In this document: positions 50,396 through 59,705 of the stretch, piece after piece
How the letters are laid out: each line of letters begins with the position of its first letter
Numbering within the stretch: position 1 is the stretch's first letter
Assembly (NCBI GenBank): GCA_014379595.1
Contig: JACMLM010000039.1
Span: forward strand, 19,039-83,038
Source: Anaerolineales bacterium
GTDB taxonomy: Bacteria > Chloroflexota > Anaerolineae > Anaerolineales > Villigracilaceae
Direction: 5' to 3'
DNA length: 64,000 nucleotides
Program-made: the position numbers and the translations under genes
The notes under the pieces: model-generated
What the model was told of the DNA's origin: nothing
Database searches by the model: none
Seen by the model: the letters and a program-made list of their open reading frames with translations, nothing else

Positions 50396-50965
50396 ATGTC
50401 TCAACCAAATGATGATTTAGAAGCAGTCAGAATTCTTGTAACAGCACTGGAAAATTTCGAAAAAAGTGATCAAGAGAGAATTATAAGGTGGGCTAGAGAA
50501 AAACTAGGCTTAGAAATACAGAGTGTCAATTCAATGCAATTTCTTCCCCAATCACAGGGATCAAATGCTGCGGATACCCAACAAACGCAACCAGGCTCAG
50601 TTATTGACCTGAAAAGCTTTGTAAATACCAAAAAGCCTACATCGGATATGCAATTTGCAGCAACAGTTGCATATTATTATAAATTTGAAGCTCCAAGCAA
50701 TGAAAGAAAAGAAGCGATAAGCAGTGAAATTCTTCAAGACGCGACACGACTTGCGCCTAGGGAGAGGCTTAAAGATCCGAACCAAACCTTACGTAATGCT
50801 GCAACTAATGGATTATTAGATAAAGCAGGGGAAAGGGGTGCTTACAAAATTAACACTGTAGGCGAAAACCTTGTGGCAATGACGCTTCCCCAAAGTAATG
50901 TAACTGCTAAAAAATCTAAATCGACATCGAAACCAACTAAAAATGTTAGTAAAAGAAAAAAATAA
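50396..50965 (+). CDS. Putative winged-helix partner of a HEPN protein
   Basis: 189 aa, AGGAGG 7 nt upstream. The N-terminal helical ~35 residues (VRILVTALENFEKSDQERII) precede a linker and a compact domain (FAATVAYYYKFEAPSNERKE, LRNAATNGLLDKAGERGAYK, INTVGENLVAMTLP) that reads as a winged-helix, DNA-binding-like fold. A basic Lys/Ser-rich tail follows. Stop and the next start overlap (TAATG), showing tight coupling. AT-rich relative to neighbours. Family not identified with certainty. Confidence 0.6.
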   Translation: MSQPNDDLEAVRILVTALENFEKSDQERIIRWAREKLGLEIQSVNSMQFLPQSQGSNAADTQQTQPGSVIDLKSFVNTKKPTSDMQFAATVAYYYKFEAPSNERKEAISSEILQDATRLAPRERLKDPNQTLRNAATNGLLDKAGERGAYKINTVGENLVAMTLPQSNVTAKKSKSTSKPTKNVSKRKK

Positions 50966-51765
50966 TGGATTCGATTGAAACAGCAATTAATCAGATTGAA
51001 TCTCTTAAGAGAGTGCTAAAAAAAGGAAGCTCAATACAAGTACGCTCACAAGAAGAAAAAAGCTTAATAAAAGCAACAGCTTTATCCTGGTTTATGAGTC
51101 TGCGACCTGAGTTAAAGCTTGACGACTCCATTTTATTAAACGTAAACGAAATTTACAAATTCTTGTTGGAAGCATGTGAAAAAAGCACAAGCCGAGAAGT
51201 TTATTTTCCTAAATTAAAAGCGGTTCGAGAGGGATTAATAAAAGTTAGAGCAGATAACATCTTAAGTTATGAAGCATTAAGCTCAAAGAACGATGTATCT
51301 GATAATGCCCCAAATTTTGATTTGTTAATTAAAGACCCTAAAATGATAGCAATTTTGATAAGCAGATGGGACGAATGCATTAAATGCATAAAGGCTGATG
51401 CTCCACTTTCTGCGACAGTTATGATGGGTGGAATGCTTGAAGCAATACTCTTAGCAAAAATAAATTCTTTATCGGATAAAACAAAGGTAATCAATTCAGC
51501 CAGTGCTCCAATCGATAAAAAAACATCTAAAGTTTTACCTTTGCAAGAATGGACTTTAAGAAATTATATTGACGTAGCTCACGAAATTGGTTGGGTCACA
51601 CAAACCGCAAAGGACGTAGGAGAAGTTCTCAGAGATTATAGAAATTATATTCACCCATACAAAGAACTTTCGCATGGCATAAAATTAGTTAGAGGTGATG
51701 CCGAGTTGTTTTGGAACATTACAAAAAGCATAATAAATAAAATTCTTTTATCAGGAAAAATATGA
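50965..51765 (+). CDS. HEPN-domain-like protein, second gene of a two-gene module
   Basis: 266 aa, mostly helical. C-terminal region LRDYRNYIHPYKELSHG holds an R-x(3/6)-H motif in the RN-x2-HP context of HEPN ribonucleases; SATVMMGGMLEAILLAKINS is the helix before it. The N-terminal ~100 residues are a separate helical domain of unknown type. Coupled translation with the winged-helix-like gene and atypical AT content suggest a toxin-antitoxin or defence pair. ATGA overlap with the downstream aldo-keto reductase. Confidence 0.6.
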   Translation: MDSIETAINQIESLKRVLKKGSSIQVRSQEEKSLIKATALSWFMSLRPELKLDDSILLNVNEIYKFLLEACEKSTSREVYFPKLKAVREGLIKVRADNILSYEALSSKNDVSDNAPNFDLLIKDPKMIAILISRWDECIKCIKADAPLSATVMMGGMLEAILLAKINSLSDKTKVINSASAPIDKKTSKVLPLQEWTLRNYIDVAHEIGWVTQTAKDVGEVLRDYRNYIHPYKELSHGIKLVRGDAELFWNITKSIINKILLSGKI

Positions 51766-52754
51766 ATTACCTACCCTTAGATTCCCGTTATCAATCCATG
51801 CGTTACAACCGTTCTGGCCGCAGCGGACTTAAACTCCCTGCCGTTTCGCTCGGCTTATGGCACAACTTCGGCGGTGTAGATACATTCAGCAACAGCCGCG
51901 CGATGGTCTTACGCGCCTTTGATCTGGGTATCACTCATTTTGACCTTGCCAATAATTATGGTCCGCCTCCTGGCTCGGCTGAAGAGACCTTTGGTCAAAT
52001 CATGGCAAAGGACTTAAAGCCATACCGTGATGAGTTAGTGATCTCATCCAAAGCAGGCTATTGGATGTGGGAAGGGCCGTATGGAGAATGGGGGTCACGA
52101 AAATATTTAGTCTCGAGCCTCGACCAAAGCCTCAAACGCATGGGCTTGGATTATGTGGATATTTTCTATCATCACCGCCCTGACCCTGATACTCCGCTGG
52201 AAGAGACGATGCGTGCGCTTGATCATGTCGTTCGCAGTGGCAAGGCGCTGTATGTGGGCATCTCAAACTATCCAGCGGACAAAACACGCGAAGCCGCAAA
52301 AATTCTGCGAGAACTCGGCACACCTTGTTTAATTCATCAACCTGTTTACAGCATGTTCAATCGTTGGGTGGAAGATGACTTGCTCACCGTACTCAAAGAA
52401 GAAGGCATTGGATGTATTCCATTCTCTCCCCTTGCACAGGGTTTACTCACGGATAGATACCTTGGTGGCATTCCTGAAGGTTCACGCGCGTCTAAAGCAC
52501 ACGGCTTCCTAAAGCCTGCCCAAATCACAGATGACAAATTAGATCAAGTAAAAAAATTAAACGAGCTTGCCAAATCCCGCGAGCAGACATTGGCTCAAAT
52601 GGCTTTGGCCTGGGTCTTGCGGCACGAAACCATGACATCCGTTTTGATCGGGGCAAGCAAAGTGGAACAGATCGAGGATGCCGTAGGAACTTTGAAACGA
52701 CTTGATTTTTCAAGTGATGAATTGGGACAGATCGAAGCAATCTTAAAAGAATAA
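51762..52754 (+). CDS. Aldo-keto reductase, YghZ/GAP-reductase-like
   Basis: 330 aa. NYLPLDSRYQSMRYNRSGRS and AVSLGLWHNFGG match the YghZ (L-glyceraldehyde-3-phosphate reductase) group. Catalytic Asp/Tyr in HFDLANNYGPPPGSAEETFG, Lys in VISSKAGYWMW, His in IFYHHRPD; NADPH site includes IPFSPLAQGLLTDRYL. Detoxifies or interconverts triose-phosphate aldehydes in relatives. Overlaps the HEPN-like gene by 4 bp, so expression may depend on that transcript. Confidence 0.93.
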   Translation: MNYLPLDSRYQSMRYNRSGRSGLKLPAVSLGLWHNFGGVDTFSNSRAMVLRAFDLGITHFDLANNYGPPPGSAEETFGQIMAKDLKPYRDELVISSKAGYWMWEGPYGEWGSRKYLVSSLDQSLKRMGLDYVDIFYHHRPDPDTPLEETMRALDHVVRSGKALYVGISNYPADKTREAAKILRELGTPCLIHQPVYSMFNRWVEDDLLTVLKEEGIGCIPFSPLAQGLLTDRYLGGIPEGSRASKAHGFLKPAQITDDKLDQVKKLNELAKSREQTLAQMALAWVLRHETMTSVLIGASKVEQIEDAVGTLKRLDFSSDELGQIEAILKE

Positions 52755-52765
52755 ATTAGTTTTCT

Positions 52766-53398
52766 ATGAAGCCAAAAAGAATTATCCTCATTCGTCACGG
52801 AGAATCTCAAGGAAACTTTGATAATTCCTTGTATGAGACCACACCAGACTACGCTCTGAAATTGACGGAGCAAGGCATTTCTCAAGCCAGGCAAGCTGGG
52901 GAAGAAATCAAATCACTGATTAGCGATGAGTCAATTTATGTATATTTTTCTCCATTTTTTAGAGCACGCGAAACTTTTGAACATATTCGCGAATCAATAG
53001 ATAAGAATGTAGCAAAGGCCATCGAAGACCCAAGAATTCGCGAACAGGATTGGGGCCACTTAAGGCATCCTGATGAAAACATGGGGATCATGAAAGCAAG
53101 AGATGACTTCAGCACATTCTATTTCCGCCTCCCCGACGGCGAATCGGGTGCCGATGTCTATGACCGAGTTACAACTTTTATGGACACCATGCACAGGGAT
53201 TTTGAAAAACATAACTATCCAGAAAATGTATTAATCGTTTCTCATGGATTGACGATCAGGTTATTCCTAATGAGATGGTTCCATTGGAGTGTTGAGGAAT
53301 TTGAAAGATTGCGTAACCCCAGGAACTGTCAAATGATTATTATGGAAAAGCAAATAGATAATCATTACTTATTAAGCAGTGAGTTATCTAAAAGATAA
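52766..53398 (+). CDS. Histidine phosphatase superfamily protein
   Basis: 210 aa. RHGES near the N-terminus (IILIRHGESQGNF) holds the phospho-accepting His, YVYFSPFFRARETFEHI the second Arg, and IVSHGLTIRLFLMRWFHWSV the second catalytic His; REQDWGHL adds the acid. A phosphoglycerate-mutase-like phosphatase; substrate unknown. 11 bp after the aldo-keto reductase. Ends at a strong bidirectional terminator. Confidence 0.9.
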   Translation: MKPKRIILIRHGESQGNFDNSLYETTPDYALKLTEQGISQARQAGEEIKSLISDESIYVYFSPFFRARETFEHIRESIDKNVAKAIEDPRIREQDWGHLRHPDENMGIMKARDDFSTFYFRLPDGESGADVYDRVTTFMDTMHRDFEKHNYPENVLIVSHGLTIRLFLMRWFHWSVEEFERLRNPRNCQMIIMEKQIDNHYLLSSELSKR

Positions 53399-53399
53399 A

Positions 53400-53449
53400 A
53401 GAACTCCGAGTTTTTACCCACAGGGTGCTTCGCAAAAACTCGGAGTTCT
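53400..53449. terminator. Bidirectional terminator
   Basis: AGAACTCCGAGTTTTT pairs with AAAAACTCGGAGTTCT (16 bp) between convergent genes. Confidence 0.88.
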
Positions 53450-53458
53450 ACATTTAAT

Positions 53459-55153
53459 CTACCCTCTCCAAATCTTGAAACCCTTCAAACTCGATCCACC
53501 CAAAAATTCACGCACAATGGAATTGCCAGGGATTGCACTTGCATCCAATGGCAGGAACCATTCCAGAAAAGCAAGTAGTCTGCGGGCTTCGATGAATTCA
53601 GGAACATTGTATGGTACTTGACGAAGTAACGGTTCAGCCAAAGGTTTGAGTGCGGCGAGTTCATACACAAGCGCGGAGTTGAACATCACATCCGCATTTT
53701 CCTGATAAGGAAAGATGTGCAGCTTTTCACCACGGCGAACAGATTCCCAGTTTGAGATGGTTTGCGTTGCAGAATATCCGCGCTCACGTGCGTCGCGCAC
53801 CATACGTCTGATCAAACGTGTGTCAGTAGTGGAAACTCGATTGTGGCGGTCTAGGTTGATCTGAGTCAAAGCGGAGACGTAAACTCGAAACGCTGCACCA
53901 GACCAACGGTCAGGAATGAGGCGGGGGTTCATCCCATGAATGCCTTCAAGGATCAATGGCTGATGATCTTTTAATTGGATCACATCTCCTGCTTCGCTCA
54001 TCCCCGTCAGGAAGTTGTAACGCGGCAATTGGGTTTTTTCTCCGCTGAGAAGTTTTTCGATATCCTGCGCAAGAAGTGTGAGGTTTAACGCTTCTATGGA
54101 TTCATAATCGGGCTTGCCTAATTTATCGAGAGGTGTGTTTGCACGGTCAATAAAATAATTATCAAGTTCAAGTGGAAATGGAGAGACACCGCGCGCGAGC
54201 AGTTGGATCGCGAGGCGGCGCGATGAAGTTGTTTTGCCTGAAGAAGATGGGCCAGCAATTAGAATGATACGGGAATTTTTTTGCGCGATCTGTTGTGCAA
54301 TGTCCGCAACGTTTTGTTCGTGAAGCGCTTCAGAGACTAGTACGATTTCATCAGCACGTCCAGATTCAATTGCGTCATTGAGCGCACCGACACTGTCAAT
54401 GTTAAGGCGTGTTAACCAATCACCATATTGACGAAAAGCGCTGATAAGTTTTGGGTAATCACCTATCGGTTCCAACTGTGTGGGCGCATGACGCCGCGGG
54501 AATTGAACAATGAATCCACCTTCGGCAAGTTTGAGTTCAAACCAACGCAAATAACTTGTAGAGGGAACCATATAACCGTGAAGATAATCCATGCGATCCC
54601 CAAGGCTATAAAGCGTTAGGTAATCTTTTTGACGATATGTGAGCAAACGGACTTTATCGTTATATCCAAGTTTCTCAAAGTATTCAATTGCTTCCTGACG
54701 AGGAACTTGTTTACGCCCAAACAAATGATCTTCCTTTACAAGCGTTTCCATATGTGTTTTCAGAGAAGAAAGTTCATTTTGTGTTAATTCGTCACGGTCT
54801 GTAACCTGACAATAAAATCCACCTGATGAAAGAGAATGATCAATGGTCAATTTGCTGTTGGGAAAGAGATCGGCAAAAGCGACTTCGAGCAAAAAGACAA
54901 GCGAACGGCGATAGATGCGTGCGCCATCAGCTGTATCCATCGTAATCGGTGTGCAATATGATTCGATTTCAATTGGATAAGTGAGTTCACGAATTCCGTT
55001 GTTAATGATCGCAGCAACAATAGGGGCACTGAAATCATCTTTGACTTTTTTCAGAAACTCCCCTACTTGTGTTCCACGTGGGCCCGAAAGAATGCTTCCA
55101 TCAGGAAGATGGAGTTCGACTTCTTTTTTTTGTTCGATGATTTTTATTGTCAT
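53459..55153 (-). CDS. Nucleoside (uridine-like) kinase with TGS/ThrRS-type N-terminus
   Basis: 564 aa. Residues ~1-70 form a TGS-like ubiquitin fold (LPDGSILSGPRGTQVGEFLK). Residues ~75-230 resemble the tRNA-Thr editing SAD region (YRRSLVFLLEVAFADLFPNS, DHSLSSGGFYCQV). Residues ~290-520 are a P-loop uridine kinase: Walker A GPSSSGKTT, ELDNYFIDRANTPLD, LEGIHGMNP and RRMVRDARERGYSATQTI. Phosphorylates a nucleoside; the fusion is a known architecture in anaerobes. Start ATG at 55153; a family B repeat lies just upstream. Confidence 0.9.
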   Translation of the reverse strand: MTIKIIEQKKEVELHLPDGSILSGPRGTQVGEFLKKVKDDFSAPIVAAIINNGIRELTYPIEIESYCTPITMDTADGARIYRRSLVFLLEVAFADLFPNSKLTIDHSLSSGGFYCQVTDRDELTQNELSSLKTHMETLVKEDHLFGRKQVPRQEAIEYFEKLGYNDKVRLLTYRQKDYLTLYSLGDRMDYLHGYMVPSTSYLRWFELKLAEGGFIVQFPRRHAPTQLEPIGDYPKLISAFRQYGDWLTRLNIDSVGALNDAIESGRADEIVLVSEALHEQNVADIAQQIAQKNSRIILIAGPSSSGKTTSSRRLAIQLLARGVSPFPLELDNYFIDRANTPLDKLGKPDYESIEALNLTLLAQDIEKLLSGEKTQLPRYNFLTGMSEAGDVIQLKDHQPLILEGIHGMNPRLIPDRWSGAAFRVYVSALTQINLDRHNRVSTTDTRLIRRMVRDARERGYSATQTISNWESVRRGEKLHIFPYQENADVMFNSALVYELAALKPLAEPLLRQVPYNVPEFIEARRLLAFLEWFLPLDASAIPGNSIVREFLGGSSLKGFKIWRG

Positions 55154-55167
55154 AATTTCCGTTTAGA

Positions 55168-55228
55168 TGTTGGAAGGTTTACAGGTTGCAGGTTAAAACC
55201 TTTCAACTTGCAACCAGTAAACCTGTTA
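55168..55228. repeat. Family B repeat at convergent gene ends
   Basis: TGGAAGGTTTACAGGTTGCA and AGGTTAAAACC face AACTTGCAACC and AGTAAACCTGTT, a hairpin of ~25 bp per arm. The tail end lies inside the PanE-like gene and encodes its last residues. Confidence 0.7.
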
Positions 55229-56363
55229 ACGCCCTGAGCAATTTCTCAGGCTGGTTGGCATATTCTTCCAAAGGAATTTCTTTTTTGGTTAAAGCCAATA
55301 GTGTATTCGTAAGCAATTCATTGACAGGTGTGGGAACACCGCGCGCCTTCCCTTCACGAACAACTGCTCCATGCAAATATTCCACTTCACTTTGGTCCCG
55401 GCCCCGCGAAGAGTATAAATCTATGTGAAAAGATGGCATCTTTCCACCACGTCCACTACTTGCAGCCCGTGAGACGAAAGGCTTTGATAGCCAGAGAGGT
55501 AATTTTGTAGCGAATGCCAATGCTTTGACGGGAGTGCCTGGTAAGTCAAACACTTCAAGGTTTTGGGCTTTCATCACCGCCAGGCATTCCTTCAACATCT
55601 CAATTTCAAGTTTATATAACTTCTTGTTTGCAAAAATTTGTGCAACGGTCATATTCAAAATTGCCGAGGTAGGGTTGGCAATGAGATTGGTCAACATCTT
55701 TGACCACTTCATGCTATGCGCATCTGGATATAAATGGCATTTAAGATACGCACCATTAAATGCGGTAACAAGCTTTTCTGAGAGTGGATGCCCAGCTGCG
55801 ATTCCCACGCCGCGCAATTTCTCCAACACTATACTGCCTGCGCCTCTACTGCTGATCGCCGTGGTTACTGTGCCATAAATTACTTTATCTGGGCCTAATG
55901 CACGTGCAATCGTTTGTTCATTTTCAACGCCATTAGCGAGGCACAAGATAGGTGGAAGTCTTTCAGCAAATGGCTTCATTCCATCCAATGCTGCGGCTGT
56001 ATCAAATGATTTCAGTGCAAAGAGTGCCACGTCAAAAGGGCCAAACTTTAAAGCATCTTCCAGCGACGGCTCAATTACAAAAGAACGCGATTCGATCACA
56101 AAGGCATCCTTTGTCCCATCGACCCCGCTCACATTGTCCCGATGTTCTTTCGGGAGGGCTTGTTTTCTTCTTTCATCAATTGTGAGATCAAGGCGCAGTC
56201 CGCGCTCGCGTAATTCACTAACCTTTTTTTGTTTCTCGATAAATACAACATTATGGCCCGCCAAAATAAGCGAGCCGCCTATGTAGGTTCCGATGGCACC
56301 AGCGCCAAATACCACTACATTTAAACGCTCTGATAATTTCAAGTTGGATATCGATGATTGCAA
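55203..56363 (-). CDS. 2-dehydropantoate 2-reductase-like (ApbA/PanE family)
   Basis: 386 aa. N-terminal NADPH motif VVVFGAGAIGTYIGGSLILA (GxGxxG). The central ALFALKSFDTAAALDGM and ANGVENEQTIA carry catalytic Lys and Asn positions; the C-terminal helical domain has WSKMLTNLIANPTSAIL. Reduces ketopantoate in CoA synthesis, or a related 2-keto acid. Longer than most PanE (~300 aa), with extra residues in the first half. TTG start assumed at 56363. The last residues LVAS are repeat-encoded. Confidence 0.85.
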   Translation of the reverse strand: MQSSISNLKLSERLNVVVFGAGAIGTYIGGSLILAGHNVVFIEKQKKVSELRERGLRLDLTIDERRKQALPKEHRDNVSGVDGTKDAFVIESRSFVIEPSLEDALKFGPFDVALFALKSFDTAAALDGMKPFAERLPPILCLANGVENEQTIARALGPDKVIYGTVTTAISSRGAGSIVLEKLRGVGIAAGHPLSEKLVTAFNGAYLKCHLYPDAHSMKWSKMLTNLIANPTSAILNMTVAQIFANKKLYKLEIEMLKECLAVMKAQNLEVFDLPGTPVKALAFATKLPLWLSKPFVSRAASSGRGGKMPSFHIDLYSSRGRDQSEVEYLHGAVVREGKARGVPTPVNELLTNTLLALTKKEIPLEEYANQPEKLLRALTGLLVAS

Positions 56364-56385
56364 AATAACCTCTGGAACAAAATAT

Positions 56386-57045
56386 TTAAGTACTCTCTAA
56401 GTCACTTTCTGAACCATTCCAGTGGGCATGATCGTTGAGTTTATCAATTGCCCAACGATGTTGATTAGGGTAATACACCAGTTGCGCGAAGGCTGTATTT
56501 GCAAAACGATAACGTGTACCTGCATTATTCGCCTGCGGCGCCACACCTACTACCGCATGCATAAATTGATTCAATAAACCGCCATGCGACACGATCAAAT
56601 ATTTTGCAGGTTTCCGCTCGAGTAAACTTTGCAATGCCTGTCCGGCGCGCAGGAATAGTTCCCAATCTCCCTCTCCAGCCACTCCTACGGGATCATATGG
56701 ATTGCTAAATATAGGATGTATAAATTTCTGCCGAACTTCGATTGCGGTCAACCCCGAAAATTCACCGTTATCACGTTCAAGCCACAACGGCTCAAATTCA
56801 ATTTTTACATCTAATGCAGATGCAATAATTTCAGCTGTTTCTTTTGTTCGCGCAAGCGGACTGGCGATCACGATGTCAAACTTCCTGCCCTCCTTTTTCC
56901 AACGCTCTGCAAGGGCACGTGCCTGTGCTCGACCTGTATCTGTGAGTGGATATTCTGACTGTCCCTGCCAGCGCCCTTCAAGGTTGCCCACTGATTGACC
57001 GTGACGCAATATAGTTATATAGAAGGGTTTATTCTCTACTATCAA
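56386..57045 (-). CDS. Histidine phosphatase superfamily protein
   Basis: 219 aa. ILRHGQSVGNLEGRWQGQSE gives the RHG motif; IASPLARTKETAEII the Arg, FEPLWLERDNGEFSGL the acid, and LIVSHGGLLNQFMHAV the second His. Phosphoglycerate-mutase/alpha-ribazole-phosphatase-like; substrate not deducible. The first 17 bp of this gene overlap the end of the upstream GT2 gene, indicating one transcript. Confidence 0.9.
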   Translation of the reverse strand: MIVENKPFYITILRHGQSVGNLEGRWQGQSEYPLTDTGRAQARALAERWKKEGRKFDIVIASPLARTKETAEIIASALDVKIEFEPLWLERDNGEFSGLTAIEVRQKFIHPIFSNPYDPVGVAGEGDWELFLRAGQALQSLLERKPAKYLIVSHGGLLNQFMHAVVGVAPQANNAGTRYRFANTAFAQLVYYPNQHRWAIDKLNDHAHWNGSESDLEST

Positions 57046-57985
57046 TTTCTTTTCCTTTTATTAAATAAATCGGACGGCGTTTAACCTCCTGAAATATATA
57101 TCCAACATATACACCAATAAAACCAAGCAGGATCATAATAATGCCGCTTGCAATCAACAAAATGCCCATTAAGGAACTCCAACCCGCAACCACACGTTCG
57201 GTTTGTCCTGTAAGCCACAATATTAGGACATAGGTCAATTGCGCAATAGCAAGAATGAAAAACGCCAGGCCTGTGCTTAATCCAATATATAGCGGGGCAA
57301 GAGAAAAAGAAAAAATAGCATCTGATGCGAGACGGATCATTTTACCCAGCGAATATTTCGATTTCCCAGCAATACGGACAGGCTCATGATACGGAAGGAT
57401 GACGCTCGAATATCCCATCCATGAGATCATGCCGCGCAAAAAACGGTGATATTCTTGCATAGAGCGCAGACCATTGAGTGCATCACGAGACAGCGCACGA
57501 AAATCCGCGGCACCTTGCAATATCTGCGTACCGCTAATGATATTGATCAAACGATAGAAAAAATTGGATGTCCATTTTTTGAATGAAATGCTTCCCCCAT
57601 CGTCTATACGCTGTGTTTGCACAATATCATAGCCCTGCGTTATCAAACCCAACATCTTCGGGATCAACTCGGGCGGGTGTTGCCCATCGCCATCCATGGT
57701 GATGACTACATCGCCATCCGCAGCGTCCATACCTGCTGTCAGTGCGGCCTGATGCCCGAAGTTGCGGCTGAGTTGGAGCAGGGAAATGCGTGGGTCAGCA
57801 CCTGCTATCCTTCGGAGCGCAGCAACTGTCCCGTCGTTTGAACCGTCGTCTATATAAATAAATTTAAAATCGTGAGGGAGCGAATCAATTACTTCACAAA
57901 CTTGCGAGTGAGTTTTCTCAACAACATCCGCTTCATTGAAGATGGGGATGACAAGATCGACTTTAAGTTTTTGTTTGGAAGCCAT
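57029..57985 (-). CDS. Polyprenyl-phosphate glycosyltransferase, GT2 (DPM/GtrB-like)
   Basis: 318 aa. GT-A domain: DLVIPIFNEADVVEKTHSQ, YIDDGSNDGT, LSRNFGHQAALTAGMDAADG and the DxD-containing MDGDGQHPP. GAADFRALSRDALNGL and YSLGKMIRLASDAIFSFS are characteristic of dolichyl/undecaprenyl-phosphate glucosyl transferases. Two C-terminal membrane helices (LSTGLAFFILAIAQLTYVLI; LLIASGIIMILLGFIGVYVG). Transfers a sugar to a polyprenyl carrier for glycan or lipid modification. Overlaps the following phosphatase gene. Confidence 0.93.
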   Translation of the reverse strand: MASKQKLKVDLVIPIFNEADVVEKTHSQVCEVIDSLPHDFKFIYIDDGSNDGTVAALRRIAGADPRISLLQLSRNFGHQAALTAGMDAADGDVVITMDGDGQHPPELIPKMLGLITQGYDIVQTQRIDDGGSISFKKWTSNFFYRLINIISGTQILQGAADFRALSRDALNGLRSMQEYHRFLRGMISWMGYSSVILPYHEPVRIAGKSKYSLGKMIRLASDAIFSFSLAPLYIGLSTGLAFFILAIAQLTYVLILWLTGQTERVVAGWSSLMGILLIASGIIMILLGFIGVYVGYIFQEVKRRPIYLIKGKEIDSRE

Positions 57986-58007
57986 TACAAGAATTTTACC
58001 ATGCGCC

Positions 58008-59705
58008 TCAAAACCGCACCTGGTGCTTGTCTGCCAATAAACGGAGAGTACGAGCTACTTCAGCATTTTTCTGTTCAATATTCCACCCGAGGGAATTCCC
58101 CCACACATCGGCAAGTTCTTCAATACTTTGTTTTGTTAGCTTGCCCAGCATGGCAAGCAGCGTGCGGCGCAAAATAAGATCATCAAGATGAATGATTTTT
58201 TCATGCTGTGCAAGGAAAATGATCTCACGCTGTGTATAGTCTGGCAGAGATTTAAGCGGCTGATCAACAGCGCCCTTAATGAAATTTGCCATTGCTTCTG
58301 TGCGAGAACCATACCGATGATACAAAATCTGCAAACGTTCTTTATCAACCCCAGTCCACGCGGCAAAACCATCCAGTTGACGTTTTTGTTCATTTACATC
58401 TGTTGAGAAACCATGCCCGCCACCAATCGGTAAATCTCGCGTATCTTTTTTACGAGGCTTTCCTAAAAATGCCAATGCCTTATCTGTCACCTGTTCAGAA
58501 AAAGCACGGAACGAAGTCCACTTGCCGCCAACAAGTGAGTAGACTGGATAATTTAAATTAGTCCAATCACCGCTTAACACTTCAATATGATGATCGCGGC
58601 TGTATTGAGCAGTGGTTGTCGCGCCACTGCTTGCCAATGGACGTACTCCTGCAAAGCGAAAGACAATGTGCTCACGAGTTACTTTAATGGATGGGAACAC
58701 GCGTGCGACCATTTCAATAAAATAATCCACTTCTTCATCTGTACAACGCGCTTCATCAGGATTCTCAATATTTATGTCTGATGTACCGATCAAGACACGA
58801 TCATGTAATGGGAAGATCAGCACGATACGGCCATCTTTATTCTCAAAGAAAAATTCACTGCCGCCTATTGCAGCCCGCAATTCGGGATGATCCAACACAA
58901 GATGTGAACCTTTTGTCCCGCCAATATAACGTGTGGATAAACCAAGATTGTGATTCGTAAAATCGATCCATGCGCCTGCTGCGTTAATAACCAGTTTCGG
59001 TTTTACCTCATAGGTTTCATCAGTCAGCTCATCACGCAAAATGACTGAATCTTTTTCACCTTTTGTCATGCTGGCATAATTCAATGCATGGGCATTGGGA
59101 TTATCAGCTTCCGCATCCAAAACAAGTTCCAGTGCTAATCTTTCGGGATGCGAGATCAAGCCATCATAATAAGTAGCCGTATTGACAATGTCTGGATTAA
59201 GATCTTTCCATTTTGCCAAAGAATTACTACGCGACAGAACTTTATGGGTTGGCACAGTGCGGTTTGCAGAACGGCCAGTATACGCATCATACATGATCAA
59301 ACCAAGTTTAATAATAATAGAACCACGCTCTGATGGTTTATTGAGCCAACCTAAAAACTTAAGCGGTGCATTCAACAAACCAGAAAAATATTTAAAAATA
59401 GGAATTGTTGTAGGAAGCGGTTTGACAATATGCGGCGCATTCTTGATCAAACGATTGCGTTCCTGCACTGCTTCACGCACCAAACGAAACTCGCCGTTCT
59501 CCAAATAACGAATGCCCCCATGCGCCATGTGCGAAGAAGCCGAACTGGCACCCGAACAAAAATCTCCGCGATCAACAAGTAATACATCAACACCATTCAA
59601 AGCGAGGTCACGAAATGTACCAATTCCATTAATCCCTGCACCAATGATCAGTACAGAAATTTCAGGGTTTTGTTTAATCGAGGAAAGTATTTCGTTTCTA
59701 TTCAT
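58008..59705 (-). CDS. glpD: Glycerol-3-phosphate dehydrogenase
   Basis: 565 aa from ATG 59705 (MNRNEILSSIKQNPEISV). FAD motif VLIIGAGINGIGTFRDLALN, SGASSASSHMAHGGIRYLEN, TKGSHLVLDHPE and FAGVRPLASSG are the FAD-dependent GlpD signatures, with the C-terminal ~130-aa domain RYGSRTEAMANFIKG. Oxidises G3P to DHAP at the membrane, feeding electrons to quinones. A longer frame to 59810 exists but is translation of the flanking repeat. Its start overlaps the end of the inserted GxxExxY frame by 8 bp. Confidence 0.93.
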   Translation of the reverse strand: MNRNEILSSIKQNPEISVLIIGAGINGIGTFRDLALNGVDVLLVDRGDFCSGASSASSHMAHGGIRYLENGEFRLVREAVQERNRLIKNAPHIVKPLPTTIPIFKYFSGLLNAPLKFLGWLNKPSERGSIIIKLGLIMYDAYTGRSANRTVPTHKVLSRSNSLAKWKDLNPDIVNTATYYDGLISHPERLALELVLDAEADNPNAHALNYASMTKGEKDSVILRDELTDETYEVKPKLVINAAGAWIDFTNHNLGLSTRYIGGTKGSHLVLDHPELRAAIGGSEFFFENKDGRIVLIFPLHDRVLIGTSDINIENPDEARCTDEEVDYFIEMVARVFPSIKVTREHIVFRFAGVRPLASSGATTTAQYSRDHHIEVLSGDWTNLNYPVYSLVGGKWTSFRAFSEQVTDKALAFLGKPRKKDTRDLPIGGGHGFSTDVNEQKRQLDGFAAWTGVDKERLQILYHRYGSRTEAMANFIKGAVDQPLKSLPDYTQREIIFLAQHEKIIHLDDLILRRTLLAMLGKLTKQSIEELADVWGNSLGWNIEQKNAEVARTLRLLADKHQVRF

